The position numbers and the translations under genes were made by a program. Of a stretch of 52,042 bases of DNA, positions 37,974 through 45,927 are shown piece by piece. A model generated the notes under the pieces. That model was not told the DNA's origin and searched no databases. It worked only from the letters and a program-made list of their open reading frames with translations. Positions within the stretch are counted from its first letter, which is position 1. Every line of letters starts with the position of its first letter. Source of the stretch: Gammaproteobacteria bacterium (GTDB taxonomy: Bacteria; Pseudomonadota; Gammaproteobacteria; DRLM01); the NCBI GenBank assembly GCA_023266095.1, contig JAHFRV010000013.1, forward strand, positions 1 to 52,042, written 5' to 3'.

Positions 37974-38692
37974 GGGAATTCTCCTAGCACAAGTTCAATG
38001 GGTGGCCGGTGGTTCAAATAATAGCAGTGGCGCGGCGCCGCGAAATGGCGCGGGTGTGAGACCTGACATTACACAAATAGAATGGCGCTGGAATAACCGC
38101 GATTAACCGAGTACAAAGCTTGGGAATAAGTCTAAAGCAGGCGGCGGCTTGGTGCAAGGTTGGCGCCGAGCCGCCGGCATCGTTTGCTAGGTGTGAAAAT
38201 GAATGTCATCGCAGTTTGTTTTCCAGTCGCATGCGGTGGTGTGCGACGAGATGGGCGCCGTGCTGCAACGCGCCGCCTGGTCGCCCAACGTCTAAAGACG
38301 TTTGGATTATTCCTGCGCGGTATTTCAATGTCGAGGGTCTGCATTCCGCGCAGGCCCACGACGCCCCAAGTCGAGGGCAACATCAATTGTCCGCTGTCGG
38401 TGGCCGCGGCCGCAGTCTACTAGGCCTTTCCGTTGCCTGCTCCCCGCGCCTGCGGTCGCAACAGGCATCAAGGGATTGATCTGCCCGGGAAAGTGAGTTT
38501 GTGGCCGCCGCCAGCGATCGTCTGGAAATTTCCTCACCGGGCGGGGGCGGCTGGGCAGCAACCGAGTCAGCTGCCCCTTTCGGATAATTCCTTACTGGTT
38601 TACTCTTAAAAATAAGAGCAGAGACGTTTACACTGGCGGAATGATAGCCGTCACCAATCCCATCATAATTATTACTTTGAGGTAGCAGACCA
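37974..38692. other. Long intergenic region between sodB and grxD
   Basis: About 720 bp with no convincing protein gene. Structured elements are AACGTC-TAAA-GACGTT (38287-38302) and a 9-bp inverted repeat CCTGCGCGG (38312-38320) / CCGCGCAGG (38346-38354) around a 25-nt loop. An AT-rich patch (TCATAATTATTACTTT) just before grxD resembles part of a Fur-type site but is too weak to call. Confidence 0.4.
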
Positions 38693-39022
38693 ATGGACGC
38701 GATGGAATTTATTAAACAGCAAGTCGAGACCAATCCGGTGGTGATCTTCATGAAGGGGACTCCCGAGTTCCCTCAGTGCGGGTTCTCTAGCCGGGCCTCG
38801 CAGGCCCTGGCCGCTTGCGGCGAGGATTTCGCTTACGTGAACATCTTCGATAACCCGGAAGTGCACCGCAACCTGCCGCGTTTCTCCAACTGGCCGACCT
38901 TCCCCCAAGTGTTCGTGGGTGGGCAGTTGGTGGGTGGTTGCGACATCACCCTCGAATTGTTCGAGCGGGGTGAGTTGCAGACCATGGTCAAAGAGGCTGT
39001 GGCGAAGACCAAGGGCGGGTAA
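38693..39022 (+). CDS. grxD: Monothiol glutaredoxin, CGFS type
   Basis: 109 residues. The active motif FPQCGFS is near residue 30, preceded by the MKGTPE glutathione-binding segment, with WPTFPQVFVGGQLVGGCDI as the cis-Pro and GG elements. It carries and delivers iron-sulfur clusters. In E. coli grxD is near both sodB and rnt, and the same three genes recur here within 7 kb. GAGG lies ten bases before the ATG; a second in-frame ATG at 38702 is possible. Confidence 0.94.
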   Translation: MDAMEFIKQQVETNPVVIFMKGTPEFPQCGFSSRASQALAACGEDFAYVNIFDNPEVHRNLPRFSNWPTFPQVFVGGQLVGGCDITLELFERGELQTMVKEAVAKTKGG

Positions 39023-39049
39023 TCCATCTCTCGGTCATGGTTGATCTCG

Positions 39050-39080
39050 AAACGGGGGCGCTGAGTCCCCGTTTGTTTTT
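39050..39080 (+). terminator. Rho-independent terminator of grxD
   Basis: AAACGGGG (39050-39057) pairs with CCCCGTTT (39067-39074), followed by GTTTTT, 28 bases after the grxD stop. Confidence 0.82.
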
Positions 39081-39397
39081 GCGCGCGCGTACGGCCTGCC
39101 GCCGTCTTCTTTAAGTTTCGATTCAGCAAGTCCGGTTAAACTTGATCATGAATTAGATCGGCGCTATTGCGCCGGTGGCCGGTAAGCAGGTAAAGGCGGG
39201 GGCATAGGCATCGAGCGGTAAGGCGCGTTCGAAGAAGTTTGTGCAGCCTCCATCTTCTCATCCTGGGGTTGCCAGCACTACTTTTATCGGGAGTGTTGCT
39301 TGAAAGTAGGTTGCATAAAGATAAGCGGGCGCGTGTCCTGTTCAGCGGCTGCGAACAGCGTAGCGATTCATTGCTATTATCCGTGGAGGCGATACCC
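39081..39397. other. Region upstream of the PepSY-two-component operon
   Basis: About 317 bp with no convincing gene. One small hairpin (GGCGC/GCGCC, 39160-39173) is visible. The operon promoter should be here, but I could not choose a convincing one. Confidence 0.4.
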
Positions 39398-39706
39398 GTG
39401 AAGGTCTGGGTTGTGCTGGGCGCGGGTGTGCTGGCTGTTTGGAGTGTGTTGGCCGGCGGCACTCCGCGGGAGGGCCAGGAAGTCGATAATATCGACATCG
39501 AGTCCGCCGCGCCCTTGGAGCCGGTACTGGCAGAGGCCAAGACGCGGCAGCCGGGGCGGGTGATCGGCGTGGAGTTCGAGACCTATCGCCAGCGGGTCGT
39601 CTATGAAATCGAAATCCTCGATGCCCGCGGCCGGGTCTGGGAATTGTTCTTCGACGCCAAGACCGGCGCGTTCATCGAACGGCGCGAAGAGCACGACCAT
39701 AAATAA
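39398..39706 (+). CDS. Small PepSY-domain membrane or periplasmic protein
   Basis: 102 residues from a GTG start with GGAGG eight bases upstream; a longer in-frame reading without SD is rejected. One N-terminal hydrophobic segment (VWVVLGAGVLAVWSVLAGG) serves as anchor or signal peptide. A single PepSY-like unit follows: RQPGRVIGVEFETYRQRVVYE with YEIEILDARGRVWELFFDAKTG. Such proteins often sit just before OmpR/PhoQ-like pairs and may act as periplasmic modulators or signal inputs. The response-regulator gene follows after 11 bases. Confidence 0.78.
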   Translation: MKVWVVLGAGVLAVWSVLAGGTPREGQEVDNIDIESAAPLEPVLAEAKTRQPGRVIGVEFETYRQRVVYEIEILDARGRVWELFFDAKTGAFIERREEHDHK

Positions 39707-39717
39707 GGAGATCCAAG

Positions 39718-40383
39718 GTGAGGATACTGGTCGTTGAAGACGATATCTTGCTGGGCGGGAGCTTGAAGAAGGAAATCGGGCAGGCCGGCTATGCGGTGGA
39801 CACGGTGGGCGACGGCATCGACGCCGAGCATCTGGGACGGGAAGAGCCTTATGACGCGATCGTGCTGGATCTGGGTTTGCCGCGGCGTTCCGGGCTGGAG
39901 GTCCTCCGCCATTGGCGCCGTGACGGCATCCGCGTGCCGGTGATCATCCTCACCGCCCGCGACGCTTGGCACGAAAAGGTCGATGGCTTCAAAGCCGGCG
40001 CCGACGATTACCTCGCCAAACCGTTTCACAGCGAAGAACTGCTGGCCCGTCTCAACGCGCTGATCCACCGCAGCCACGGCCAAGCCGGCAGCGGACTGCA
40101 AACCGGCGGCTTGCTGCTCGACGAAGATCGGCAGTGTGCCACCCTCGCCGGCGGCGGCGTGGTGGAACTCACCGGCATCGAGTTTCGTCTGCTGCGTTAT
40201 TTCATGCTGCATCCTGGGCAAATCCTCTCGAAGAGCCGTTTGACGGAACACGTCTATGAATTCGACGCGGATAAAGACAGCAACGTGATCGAGGTGTACA
40301 TCAATCGCCTGCGGCAAAAACTCGGCAAGGAGATCATCGCCACTCGGCGTGGCCAGGGTTATGTGTTCAGGACGGCCGAGTAA
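39718..40383 (+). CDS. OmpR/PhoP-family response regulator
   Basis: 221 residues from a GTG start behind AGGAGATCCAAG. The receiver has acidic residues ED (7-9), phospho-acceptor Asp51 in VLDLGLP and Lys101 in LAKPF. The C-terminal winged helix carries ELTGIEFRLLRYFML and SNVIEVYINRLRQKL, closest in pattern to PhoP/QseB regulators. It is coupled to the downstream kinase by a TAATG stop-start overlap. Targets are unknown. It might control the PepSY gene in its own operon. Confidence 0.9.
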   Translation: MRILVVEDDILLGGSLKKEIGQAGYAVDTVGDGIDAEHLGREEPYDAIVLDLGLPRRSGLEVLRHWRRDGIRVPVIILTARDAWHEKVDGFKAGADDYLAKPFHSEELLARLNALIHRSHGQAGSGLQTGGLLLDEDRQCATLAGGGVVELTGIEFRLLRYFMLHPGQILSKSRLTEHVYEFDADKDSNVIEVYINRLRQKLGKEIIATRRGQGYVFRTAE

Positions 40384-41717
40384 TGCGTTCTTTGCAGGCG
40401 CGGCTGGGTCTCGCCGTGGTGGTCAGCGTGGTGGTGTTGTTCGCGGCGCAGTGGCTGGTAGTCAACCAGGCGCTGCTGAAACTGACGGAACACTATTTCA
40501 CGTCCCGCCTCGAACATGACATGGAGAATCTGCTCGCCGCCCTGAGTTTCGACGGTGAGGGACGTCCGGAATTGGCTGAGGGCCAAACCGATCCGATTTT
40601 TCACCGGCCCTTTTCCGGCCATTATTTCGAGATTCACGCGGCTGGCCAGGTATTACGTTCCCGTTCCTTATGGACTTCCACGCTGGCGATAGCCGCTTTG
40701 TCCGCCGGCAGCGAAAAACTTACGCGCGCCGTCGGTCCGCAAGGGCAGTCGCTGGTGTTACTGGTGGGGGGGTTCGAGAAGCGCGGCCGCGCCGTCACCA
40801 TCGGCGTCGCCGAGGATTATTCACCCGTCGCGCAACAGTACCGCGATTTTCAATGGCGTTACGTGTTCATCAGCGCGGCGGCCTTGCTGGGATTGATCCT
40901 GTTGCAGATGTGGTTGGTACGCTTGAGCTTGCGGCCCTTGGAACAAATGCGTGCCGACATGCAGCGGCTGGCGCAAGGCGAGATTACCCAGCTCACCACC
41001 GTGGCGCCGGCCGAAGTGGCGCCGCTGGTCGCCGAACTGAATCGTTTGCTAACGGTGTTGGGTCAGCGCCTGGCACGTTCGCGCAACGCCTTGGGCAATC
41101 TCGCTCATGCCTTGAAAACACCTTTGACCGGGTTTAATCAGCTATTGAACAGCGATGAACTGAGCAGACATGCGGCGCTCCGCGAACAATTGCGCGCGCA
41201 GAGTGACATCCTCGGCCGTCTGGTTCAGCGTGAACTCAGGCGGGCGCGGCTGGCGGGTTCCGCGCTGCCCGGCCAGCGTTTCGACGCCGCGCAAGAATTG
41301 CCACCGCTGGTCGACATGTTCAAAAAAATTTATCGCGATAAGTCTCTCGAGATCACCGCGATCATTCCCGGCGAACTGCGCCGCGCCGCGGAACGGGAGG
41401 ATATGCTCGAACTTTTCGGCAACCTGTTGGACAACGCCTGTCAGTGGGCGGCGCAGCGCGTGTCGTTGACGGTTGAAGATAAAGCGGGCCTGGTATTTAG
41501 CGTGGAAGACGACGGACCCGGCGCGCCGGAGGCGATGTTGGCGCAACTGGCGCAGCGCGGCGTGCGCGCCGATGAGTCGCTGGGCGGGCATGGCCTGGGT
41601 CTGGCGATCGCCCAGGAGGTCGTCGAACACTACGGCGGGCGAATCGGTTTCGAACGTTCGCCGCTGCTCGGCGGTTTCCGGGTGTGGGTGAGTATCCCCG
41701 CGCCGGCGCCGGAATAA
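40383..41717 (+). CDS. PhoQ-like sensor histidine kinase
   Basis: 444 residues. Two membrane helices (about 8-30 and 160-180) enclose a periplasmic sensor of about 130 residues. HAMP follows (RLSLRPLEQMRADMQRLAQG), then an H-box LAHALKTPL near residue 240 of the PhoQ type, with His-Ala in place of His-Glu. The ATPase domain has NLLDNACQWA and a GGHGLGLAIAQEVVEHYGG G-box. The start overlaps the regulator stop by one base. The PepSY protein in the operon is a candidate ligand or modulator. The signal is unknown. Confidence 0.9.
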   Translation: MRSLQARLGLAVVVSVVVLFAAQWLVVNQALLKLTEHYFTSRLEHDMENLLAALSFDGEGRPELAEGQTDPIFHRPFSGHYFEIHAAGQVLRSRSLWTSTLAIAALSAGSEKLTRAVGPQGQSLVLLVGGFEKRGRAVTIGVAEDYSPVAQQYRDFQWRYVFISAAALLGLILLQMWLVRLSLRPLEQMRADMQRLAQGEITQLTTVAPAEVAPLVAELNRLLTVLGQRLARSRNALGNLAHALKTPLTGFNQLLNSDELSRHAALREQLRAQSDILGRLVQRELRRARLAGSALPGQRFDAAQELPPLVDMFKKIYRDKSLEITAIIPGELRRAAEREDMLELFGNLLDNACQWAAQRVSLTVEDKAGLVFSVEDDGPGAPEAMLAQLAQRGVRADESLGGHGLGLAIAQEVVEHYGGRIGFERSPLLGGFRVWVSIPAPAPE

Positions 41718-41731
41718 GCCTGGCGTCGAGT

Positions 41732-42682
41732 TCAGCAAATGAGGCGGTTTCTACCTTGTTGCTTGGCCTGGTAGAGGCAATGGTCGGCTTTTTTCACTAA
41801 TTCGTCCGGGGAGATCAGCAGGTCGTTTTTCGAATACGAGGCGACGCCGATCGAGGCGGTGACGGGCATGTCGCCTTCCGAAGTCTTGATGGGATTTTGA
41901 GAAATGCTGCGGCGGATACGCTCGAAGAGTAGCGGGGTAAATTTGGCTGGATCCGGATGGTAGGTCAGGATGGCGAACTCTTCGCCGCCGACGCGGGTTA
42001 CCACGTCGGTGGGTCGCACCGACCAACGCAGCCGCTGGGCGAAGCCGCACAGCACCTCGTCGCCTACCGGGTGACCGTAGCGGTCGTTGACCAGTTTAAA
42101 GTGATCGATATCGACCATCGCACAACTCGCCACGCCGCCGCGCGCCACGGTTTCATTGAGTAGAGATTCCAGATGGGCTTGCATGAAACGGCGGTTGCCT
42201 AAGCCGGTGAGCGGATCGGTAGTAGCCAATTCATGGAGCCGCTGGTTGTCGCGGCGCAGGACATTGACGGTACGCAAGGCCGTGGTGTGCAATGTTGCCA
42301 CGCGTGCCACGCCCTGAATGCGGGCGATCAACTCACGCTCATTGATGGGTTTGCGCAGATAATCATCCACGCCTCTGCTGAAGGCCTCCTCCAAGGGTTC
42401 GATGCCTTCCTTGGAGGTGAACAGAATAATGGCGCTGTAGCGTTGTTGCGATTCATCGAGCTGGCGAATCGACTCCGCCAGCTCCAGCCCATCCATGCCG
42501 GGCATGATCCAGTCCGCCAACACCACGTCCGCCGGCTGCCTGCCGAGTTGTTCCAAGGCCTGTGGGGCGGTGGCCGCGTAGCGCAATTTGCCATAACCGG
42601 CGCGGCTGAGGACACTGGTCAGGCTTTTACGGACTATTTCCGTGTCATCGACGATGAGGATGTCGAGGTCTTGTTTGGTCAT
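41732..42682 (-). CDS. Response regulator with active GGDEF domain (diguanylate cyclase)
   Basis: About 316 residues. The N-terminal receiver has VDD (11-13), phospho-acceptor Asp57 in LADWIMP and Lys in LRKPI. The C-terminal GGDEF domain has DPLTGLGNRR at its start, the active-site GGEEF and an I-site RxxD (RPTD) five residues before it. It is predicted to make c-di-GMP with product inhibition. Several Met codons crowd the N-terminus (42697, 42685, 42682); I chose the last, by alignment with receivers. It follows its degenerate homologue in the same operon. Confidence 0.9.
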   Translation of the reverse strand: MTKQDLDILIVDDTEIVRKSLTSVLSRAGYGKLRYAATAPQALEQLGRQPADVVLADWIMPGMDGLELAESIRQLDESQQRYSAIILFTSKEGIEPLEEAFSRGVDDYLRKPINERELIARIQGVARVATLHTTALRTVNVLRRDNQRLHELATTDPLTGLGNRRFMQAHLESLLNETVARGGVASCAMVDIDHFKLVNDRYGHPVGDEVLCGFAQRLRWSVRPTDVVTRVGGEEFAILTYHPDPAKFTPLLFERIRRSISQNPIKTSEGDMPVTASIGVASYSKNDLLISPDELVKKADHCLYQAKQQGRNRLIC

Positions 42683-42725
42683 AAGCATTCTTAACACCTG
42701 TGCCGGATAATCCGCGGCGAATCAC

Positions 42726-43649
42726 TTACATCATCAAACTATTCCCACCCGCCTCTTGCGCCTCGCGCAGCTTGCCGCTGGCTTCCGCCAGCATGTCGAA
42801 GGCGGTGTGTTCGGCGCGACCGTCATCGCAGGCGACGCCGATGGAGATGCTGATGGCGATTTCGTGGAGCGTAGTGGTGAACGGCGGGTAATTAATGCCG
42901 CGCAAAAGACGTTCGAAAATCCACGGCCGGATATGATCGCTGTCCGGATAACGCAAGGCCACGCCGAACTCGTTGTCGCCGGTGCGTGCCAGAAAATCCG
43001 CCGGCCGTAATGCCTCGCGCAAACGCTTGGCCACCGCGCGCAATAATTCATTTTTGAAGGCCTGGCTATGCCGTTCGCCAAGTCGGGCGAGCTGATCGAT
43101 GCTGAGCAAAGCGCAGCAGGCCAAGCCGCTGCGCGCGCGTGTCTCCTGCAGCAGTCCTTCCAGATGACTTATCAAGTAGCGCCAATTGCCGAGGCCGGTG
43201 AGTGAGTCTTGCAAACTGCTTTCGTTGGCGGGGGAGAGTGGTTTGCACTGCTGCAGGTGGGATTCCAGCGCCGCGATGCGGCCCGCGATTTTCAGTCGTA
43301 AGGGCAATTCTCCGCCAGTGAAGGGGACCTGCAGATAATCATCGACCCCGGGCATGAGAACCGGCGGCACGGCGCGCAGTTGGTCCGCCGTCACGCATTG
43401 CACGACGGCGGTGTAGCGGCTGGATAGCTCATCTTGGCGGCGCAGATTATTGATGATGGTGGAATGGAGACTGCCGGGTTGGAGATCGGCGAGTATCACC
43501 ACATCGGCTGTTTGCTCGGAGCACAACGCCGGAACACCGCTCAAACTGGGTGTGCGCCGCAGGTCTTGAATACCGGCGTTTTCCAGCGCCAATTCGCCGT
43601 GGGGATCAAGTTCCCCGACTATAACAATCGAGATCTGCTTATCAGTCAT
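42726..43649 (-). CDS. Degenerate receiver-GGDEF protein, probable non-catalytic c-di-GMP receptor
   Basis: 307 residues with the same two-domain plan as the downstream gene. The receiver is altered: the acidic pair is lost (VGELD) and the conserved Lys is replaced (YLQVPF). The active-site motif reads GDNEF in place of GGDEF, so catalysis is unlikely. The I-site RxxD is kept (RPAD, five residues upstream), as in GGDEF proteins that have become c-di-GMP receptors. It probably arose by tandem duplication and may sense the product of its neighbour. It follows rnt on the same strand by 42 bp. Confidence 0.85.
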   Translation of the reverse strand: MTDKQISIVIVGELDPHGELALENAGIQDLRRTPSLSGVPALCSEQTADVVILADLQPGSLHSTIINNLRRQDELSSRYTAVVQCVTADQLRAVPPVLMPGVDDYLQVPFTGGELPLRLKIAGRIAALESHLQQCKPLSPANESSLQDSLTGLGNWRYLISHLEGLLQETRARSGLACCALLSIDQLARLGERHSQAFKNELLRAVAKRLREALRPADFLARTGDNEFGVALRYPDSDHIRPWIFERLLRGINYPPFTTTLHEIAISISIGVACDDGRAEHTAFDMLAEASGKLREAQEAGGNSLMM

Positions 43650-43691
43650 AGCAAAACCTATGCGAAATCCTTAGCTGAGCGATATGCCTAT

Positions 43692-44345
43692 TTATCTATC
43701 GGCCAGCACCTCGTCACCATGAGCGGCTTGTCGGGTTTCGGAAAGACCCGTCCATAAATTCACGATTTGGCAAAACAGTTCGGCGGTGCGCTCCGCGTCG
43801 TAGATGGCGGAATGGGCCTCGCGATGATCCCAATCGATGCCGGCCGCCTGCACGGCGCGGGCCAGCACGGTCTGCCCGAAAGCCAGTCCACCCAAGGTCG
43901 CGGTGTCGAATGTACTGAAAGGGTGAAAGGGATTGCGTTTAATGCCGCTGCGTCCGGCGGCGGCGTTGACGAAGGCTAAATCGAAAGAGGGATTGTGTCC
44001 GAGCAGAATGGCGCGGCTGCAGAGATTGTCGCGGATCGCCTTGCGGATCGGCTGAAAGATCCGCTGCAAAGCGTCGTGTTCATTCAAGGCCTCACGAAAC
44101 GGGTGATAAGGGTCGATACCTGTAAAGGCAAGCGCCGCGGGTTCAAGCCGCGCGCCGGGAAAAGGCGCGACGTGGCAGGCGAAAGTCTGGTGCCTATGCA
44201 AACGGCCCGCTTCATCCATGCGCAGCGTGACGGCGGCGATTTCTAAAAGTGCGTCGGTTTGTGGATTGAATCCACCCGTCTCGACGTCTACCGCTACGGG
44301 CAGGAAACCACGAAAGCGGGTGGTTAATGTAGGCGATTGTGACAT
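43692..44345 (-). CDS. rnt: Ribonuclease T
   Basis: 217 residues of the DEDDh exonuclease family. Asp20 and Glu22 are in AVDVETGGF, further acidic residues in HNPSFDLAF, and the catalytic His with the last Asp is in EAHSAIYDAERTAELF. RNPFHPFSTFDTATLGGLAFGQT is specific for RNase T. It trims 3' ends of tRNA and other small RNAs. It is divergent from the GumN-family gene, and the two GGDEF genes follow on the same strand. Confidence 0.95.
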   Translation of the reverse strand: MSQSPTLTTRFRGFLPVAVDVETGGFNPQTDALLEIAAVTLRMDEAGRLHRHQTFACHVAPFPGARLEPAALAFTGIDPYHPFREALNEHDALQRIFQPIRKAIRDNLCSRAILLGHNPSFDLAFVNAAAGRSGIKRNPFHPFSTFDTATLGGLAFGQTVLARAVQAAGIDWDHREAHSAIYDAERTAELFCQIVNLWTGLSETRQAAHGDEVLADR

Positions 44346-44420
44346 GGCGACAGCATACGGGATTCAGCGTGTATTGGCGATGGGGCCGCCCCTTGACGGT
44401 TGAAGTGTGAGGATACATTT

Positions 44421-45368
44421 ATGAGCAGGCAGAGCATGAAAAGTCACATTGGCCGCGGTTTTCAAATAGGCTTGGCGTTGTTGCTGACCCTGTTGTTGGG
44501 TAGTTCGGCATGGGCCGCGGTCGGGGGATACACGCGCGGAGAAACGGGTTTGCTGAAGACCGCCGTGGTGACCGATAAAACCTTGCTGTGGCGGGTGGAA
44601 CGCAGTGGTCTGCGGCCGAGTTATGTGTTCGGCACTATCCAATCGGAAGACCCGCGGGTGGCCGAGTTGCCGCCGTCGGTGATTCAAGCCTTCCGCCTCT
44701 CCGATGCCTTCGCCATGGAAATGATTCCCGACCAGACCGCTCTGGCACGCATGAGCGCGGCGATGTTTATCAGCGAGGGACCCAATCTGCACGAAATGCT
44801 GGGCGAAGAATGGTTCCAGCGCACCGCGGCCCTGGTCGCGCAGTACGGTGTTCCGCCCGCGATACTTTCTTCGCTCAAACCTTGGGTGGTGTTCACGGCC
44901 TTGACCATGCCCAAAGCGGAAGAGGGAATGTTTTTGGATGTTATTCTGTACGGTGCCGCGTTGAGCGACGGAAAATACATTCATGGCCTCGAAACCGCCG
45001 ATGAACAGGTAGGCACTTTCGAGAGTATCACCTTGGACGACCAGGTGGCGATCCTCAAGGATGTGGTGGTCAATCACGAAGCGATCGGCCATCTCAATCA
45101 AGAATTAGTGAACAGTTACACCCGCGGTGACCTCAACGCCATCGCCTCCCTGCAATCGCAGTATATGGCTAACGGCGATCAACGCCTGGAACAGATGTAT
45201 CAGCAACGCACGGTCGATGACCGCAATCTGCGCATGGTCGAACGCATGCTGCCGCGCATCGAGGAAGAAAACACCTTCATCGCCATCGATGCTTTGCATT
45301 TACCCGGTGTGAACGGCGTGCTGCATCTGTTGGAGCAGCGCGGTTACCAAGTGTCGCCTGTGCAATAA
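44421..45368 (+). CDS. TraB/GumN-family (Tiki superfamily) exported protein
   Basis: 315 residues. The signal peptide has a hydrophobic LALLLTLLLGSS core cleaved after AWA. The TraB/GumN pattern LLWRVERSGLRPSYVFGTI near residue 50 and the C-terminal IDALHLPGVNGVLHLLEQRGYQV place it in the family of metal-dependent protease-like proteins. The usual His of the GTIH motif is Gln here (GTIQ), which may weaken activity. GAGG eight bases before the ATG at 44421 fixes the start. It is probably periplasmic. Substrate and pathway are unknown. Confidence 0.82.
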   Translation: MSRQSMKSHIGRGFQIGLALLLTLLLGSSAWAAVGGYTRGETGLLKTAVVTDKTLLWRVERSGLRPSYVFGTIQSEDPRVAELPPSVIQAFRLSDAFAMEMIPDQTALARMSAAMFISEGPNLHEMLGEEWFQRTAALVAQYGVPPAILSSLKPWVVFTALTMPKAEEGMFLDVILYGAALSDGKYIHGLETADEQVGTFESITLDDQVAILKDVVVNHEAIGHLNQELVNSYTRGDLNAIASLQSQYMANGDQRLEQMYQQRTVDDRNLRMVERMLPRIEEENTFIAIDALHLPGVNGVLHLLEQRGYQVSPVQ

Positions 45369-45746
45369 TCGGTATGCAGATATAGAAAGCGGCCTGAGAT
45401 TGTGGAACCTCGAACTGACGGTTGGCTGAAAAATACTAATCCGGCCCAATGAATTTCCTCTCCTTGGAAGGAAAAGGTTGCCCCTGCGGAGTTTTTGCGT
45501 TCCCTCATCACGGCCAATTGCGGATGTTTGCACTGTCTCGGCCTATCAACGCGCACTTCCCGGTCCGGGAAATGTTTTGTAAGTTTTTCTCAAGCGTCGC
45601 GGCTTATCGGTCGATACAAGAAACGCTGTTGGCACATATCCTATCGAAAGGAATCCTGGTGAACTCTATCCGCTACCTAAATGCCAACGCCATGTCCCGC
45701 GTGCACGCTGGGGCGTTCTCGTGTTCATGCTCGTAGCGATAAGCCG
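45369..45746. other. Decayed region before the CHASE kinase
   Basis: No intact gene. The perfect palindrome TTCCCGG-T-CCGGGAA (45557-45571) could be an operator. The stretch probably holds the eroded 5' part of the substrate-binding-protein gene whose tail survives downstream, but I could not recognise it in any frame. Confidence 0.4.
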
Positions 45747-45927
45747 TGCGCCCGGTGCCAGGGTCGACGCTGCACCCGCCATACGCGGCGGCAAATCGCC
45801 TGCCGATATCCCCATCGTGGCCAACCTGCGCTGGCAGATTTATGTCAATCCTTCTCGGCTCAAGCAAGCGAAGCTTTCCCTGCCCTCGGACATCCAGCAT
45901 AAAGGCATCCAGGCCAGAGTGCCATGA
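45747..45927 (+). pseudogene. C-terminal remnant of an ABC transporter substrate-binding protein
   Basis: About 60 codons read APAIRGGKSPADIPI and then a FELVVN-like strand (WQIYVNPSRLKQAKLSLPSD). This is the standard C-terminus of the PF04392 family of uncharacterised substrate-binding proteins (ILRGGKPADIPI, then VNLKTAKALGL..P). The rest of the gene is missing. The stop overlaps the start of the histidine kinase by four bases, the normal link in operons where such a binding protein feeds a membrane kinase. Inference from motif similarity. Confidence 0.6.

Noticed and set aside
38160-38479. Short open frames between sodB and grxD
   Set aside because: Arg/Pro/Ala-rich translations without SD or domain pattern, typical of chance frames in GC-rich DNA.
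45449-45736. 95-codon frame upstream of the CHASE kinase
   Set aside because: No SD, no domain, and it ends inside the region where the binding-protein remnant begins in another frame.
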